From Armatimonadota bacterium (lineage in GTDB: Bacteria; Armatimonadota; Chthonomonadetes; Chthonomonadales; Chthonomonadaceae): a stretch of DNA of 64,000 nucleotides. The stretch spans positions 372,001 through 436,000 of the forward strand of contig JAGWMJ010000001.1 in assembly GCA_028871815.1 (NCBI GenBank). The letters are read 5' to 3'. Of the stretch, positions 62,853-64,000 are shown piece after piece; the stretch's first letter is position 1; every line of letters begins with the position of its first letter. Below the pieces are notes generated by a model. It saw only the letters and a list, made by a program, of their open reading frames with translations. It searched no databases and had not been told where the DNA came from. The position numbers and the translations under genes are program-made.

Positions 62853-64000
62853 TCAGTAGGCAAACTCCAGCACGCCGGCTGCCCCCATACCCAGCGCAGC
62901 GCACATCGTAATCAGTCCGCGCTTCGCCCCACGCCGTTTTGCCTCGAACACCATGGAGACGGCCTGGCGCGCCCCGGTGCATCCCAACGGATGGCCGAGG
63001 GCGCAGGCGCCGCCGTTCACGTTGACGCGGTCGAGCGGGAGTGGGAACAGGCGATCGCTGGCCAGTACCTGTGCGGCAAATGCTTCGTTGAATTCGATGA
63101 GGTCAAACTGGTCAATGGTAAGGCCCATCCGCTTCAGCAGCCGCGGCATGGCAAATGCCGGCGCGATGCCGAATCGCTCTGGAGCCACCGCAGCCACGGA
63201 GTAGCCGGCGAACCGCGCCAAAGGCGTCAAGCCGAGGCGCTCGGCGTTTTCCGGGGTCATCAGGGCGACCGCTGCCGCTCCATCGCTGCGCTGCGAAGCG
63301 TTGCCGGCCGTTATCACGCCGTCCTTCAGGAATGCCGGACGAAGTTTGGCGAGCGCCTCGGCGGAGGTCTCTCGTCGTGGTCCCTCATCCACGGCCACCT
63401 CCGCGCGCCGGATTTGCGCATGCTCACCGTTGACCACCTGCGTCTCGGTGGTAACGGGAACAATCTCGGCGTCAAACCGGCCGGCATCCTGCGCGGCCAG
63501 CGCCTTCCGATGGCTTTCCAGCGCGAACGCGTCTGCGCTCTCCCTTGAGATGTCGAACTCGTCGGAGATCGATTCCACCGACAGGCCCATGCTGAGATAG
63601 GTATCCGGGCGGTTCGCGATCAGCCACGGGTTCGGGCGCGTGGACGGCCCCATGAAGGTTACCAGGCTCATGCTTTCGACGCCGCCCGCGACCACCACGT
63701 CGGCGTGGCCAGTTGCGATTTTCGCGGCGCCGGTCGCAATGGCTTCCAGACCGGAGGCGCAGAACCGGTTGATCGTTGCAGCCGGCACCGAGTCGGGCAG
63801 GCCGGCGCGCAGCGCGGCAACACGGGCCACATTCATGCCCTGTTCCGCCTCAGGCATGGCGCAACCCAGGATGATATCGTCAACGGTGACCGGATCGATG
63901 CCTGGCGCGCGATCGAGAACCGATTTCACCACAACAGCTGCCAGTTCATCTGGGCGCGTCGACCGGAACGCACCTTTTGGCGCGCGGCCGATCGCCGTTC
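62853..64000 (-). CDS. Acetyl-CoA acyltransferase (thiolase), cut by the window end
   Basis: The frame is open through 64000, starting inside TAIGRAPKGAFRSTRPDELA, so only the first few residues are missing. The active-site cysteine is in INRFCASGLEAIATG, the histidine in ALGHPLGCTGARQ, and the second cysteine in CAALGMGAAGVLEF. Known role: last step of beta-oxidation, or reverse condensation. It fits the acyl-CoA genes 3-14 kb away but is on the opposite strand. Confidence 0.93.
   Translation of the reverse strand, partial: TAIGRAPKGAFRSTRPDELAAVVVKSVLDRAPGIDPVTVDDIILGCAMPEAEQGMNVARVAALRAGLPDSVPAATINRFCASGLEAIATGAAKIATGHADVVVAGGVESMSLVTFMGPSTRPNPWLIANRPDTYLSMGLSVESISDEFDISRESADAFALESHRKALAAQDAGRFDAEIVPVTTETQVVNGEHAQIRRAEVAVDEGPRRETSAEALAKLRPAFLKDGVITAGNASQRSDGAAAVALMTPENAERLGLTPLARFAGYSVAAVAPERFGIAPAFAMPRLLKRMGLTIDQFDLIEFNEAFAAQVLASDRLFPLPLDRVNVNGGACALGHPLGCTGARQAVSMVFEAKRRGAKRGLITMCAALGMGAAGVLEFAY

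Overview
The window joins two unlike pieces of DNA. Positions 1 to about 44.9 kb are a mobile, plasmid-like genomic island. Positions 44.9 to 64 kb are bacterial chromosome. The join is a tRNA-Val(CAC) gene (44902-44973, minus strand) with a tyrosine integrase next to its 3' end, the classical arrangement for an element inserted into a tRNA gene. The left end of the island lies outside the window. The host is a GC-rich bacterium with clear AGGAGG-type ribosome binding sites. It carries acyl-CoA metabolism (branched-chain 2-oxoacid dehydrogenase, IcmF, thiolase), but nothing here fixes the phylum. No rRNA or CRISPR array was seen.

Island layout. (a) 1-8.3 kb: end of a RadC-like gene, a long non-coding stretch with an inverted repeat (candidate transfer or replication origin), then a mobilization operon: relaxosome-type small protein, MobF/TrwC-type relaxase-helicase, large membrane protein and VirD4/TrwB-type coupling protein. 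No mating-pair-formation genes are in the window, so the element looks mobilizable rather than self-transmissible. (b) 8.3-16.3 kb: accessory genes, including an orphan 7TM sensor module, a GNAT enzyme, an XRE regulator, a three-gene graspetide-type RiPP cluster (precursor, ATP-grasp ligase, membrane protein), a tyrosine recombinase with a dif-like palindrome just upstream, and an ArdC-type antirestriction protein. (c) 16.4-37 kb: a defence block. Its core is three very large proteins (DUF1998-type helicase with an apparent C-terminal nuclease, SNF2 helicase, Eco57I/PglX-type adenine methylase) that resemble a rearranged DISARM class 1 system. It is followed by a HEPN-like protein, two unknowns, a GmrSD-type DUF262/HNH nuclease, an OLD-family ATPase-TOPRIM protein and a PD-(D/E)XK-type nuclease. 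(d) 37-43.8 kb: replication and maintenance genes (RepB-type primase, ExeA-like ATPase, ribbon-helix-helix protein, winged-helix replication protein with an octamer repeat array nearby), a SARP-DUF4263 fusion, a phage-type Dam methylase and a small XRE protein. (e) 43.8-44.9 kb: integrase and attachment tRNA.

Chromosome layout. A secreted protein, an Eis-like acetyltransferase, tRNA-Leu and tRNA-Glu genes and a basic-secretory-protein-type peptidase precede a co-directional acyl-CoA operon: fused E1 alpha-beta, E2, acyl-CoA dehydrogenase, IcmF, M24 peptidase and zinc alcohol dehydrogenase. The E1/E2 pair would make branched acyl-CoA such as isobutyryl-CoA, which IcmF can isomerize to n-butyryl-CoA for oxidation ending at a thiolase like the one at the right edge. 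Between them sits a local expansion of five copies of a small two-domain gene family, one broken and two lying in a 635-bp tandem duplication.

The points most worth following are the DISARM-like system with its shared C-terminal tail module, the graspetide cluster on a mobile element, the SARP fused to a nuclease domain that appears to have lost its active site, the dif-like site, and the expanding unknown gene family.
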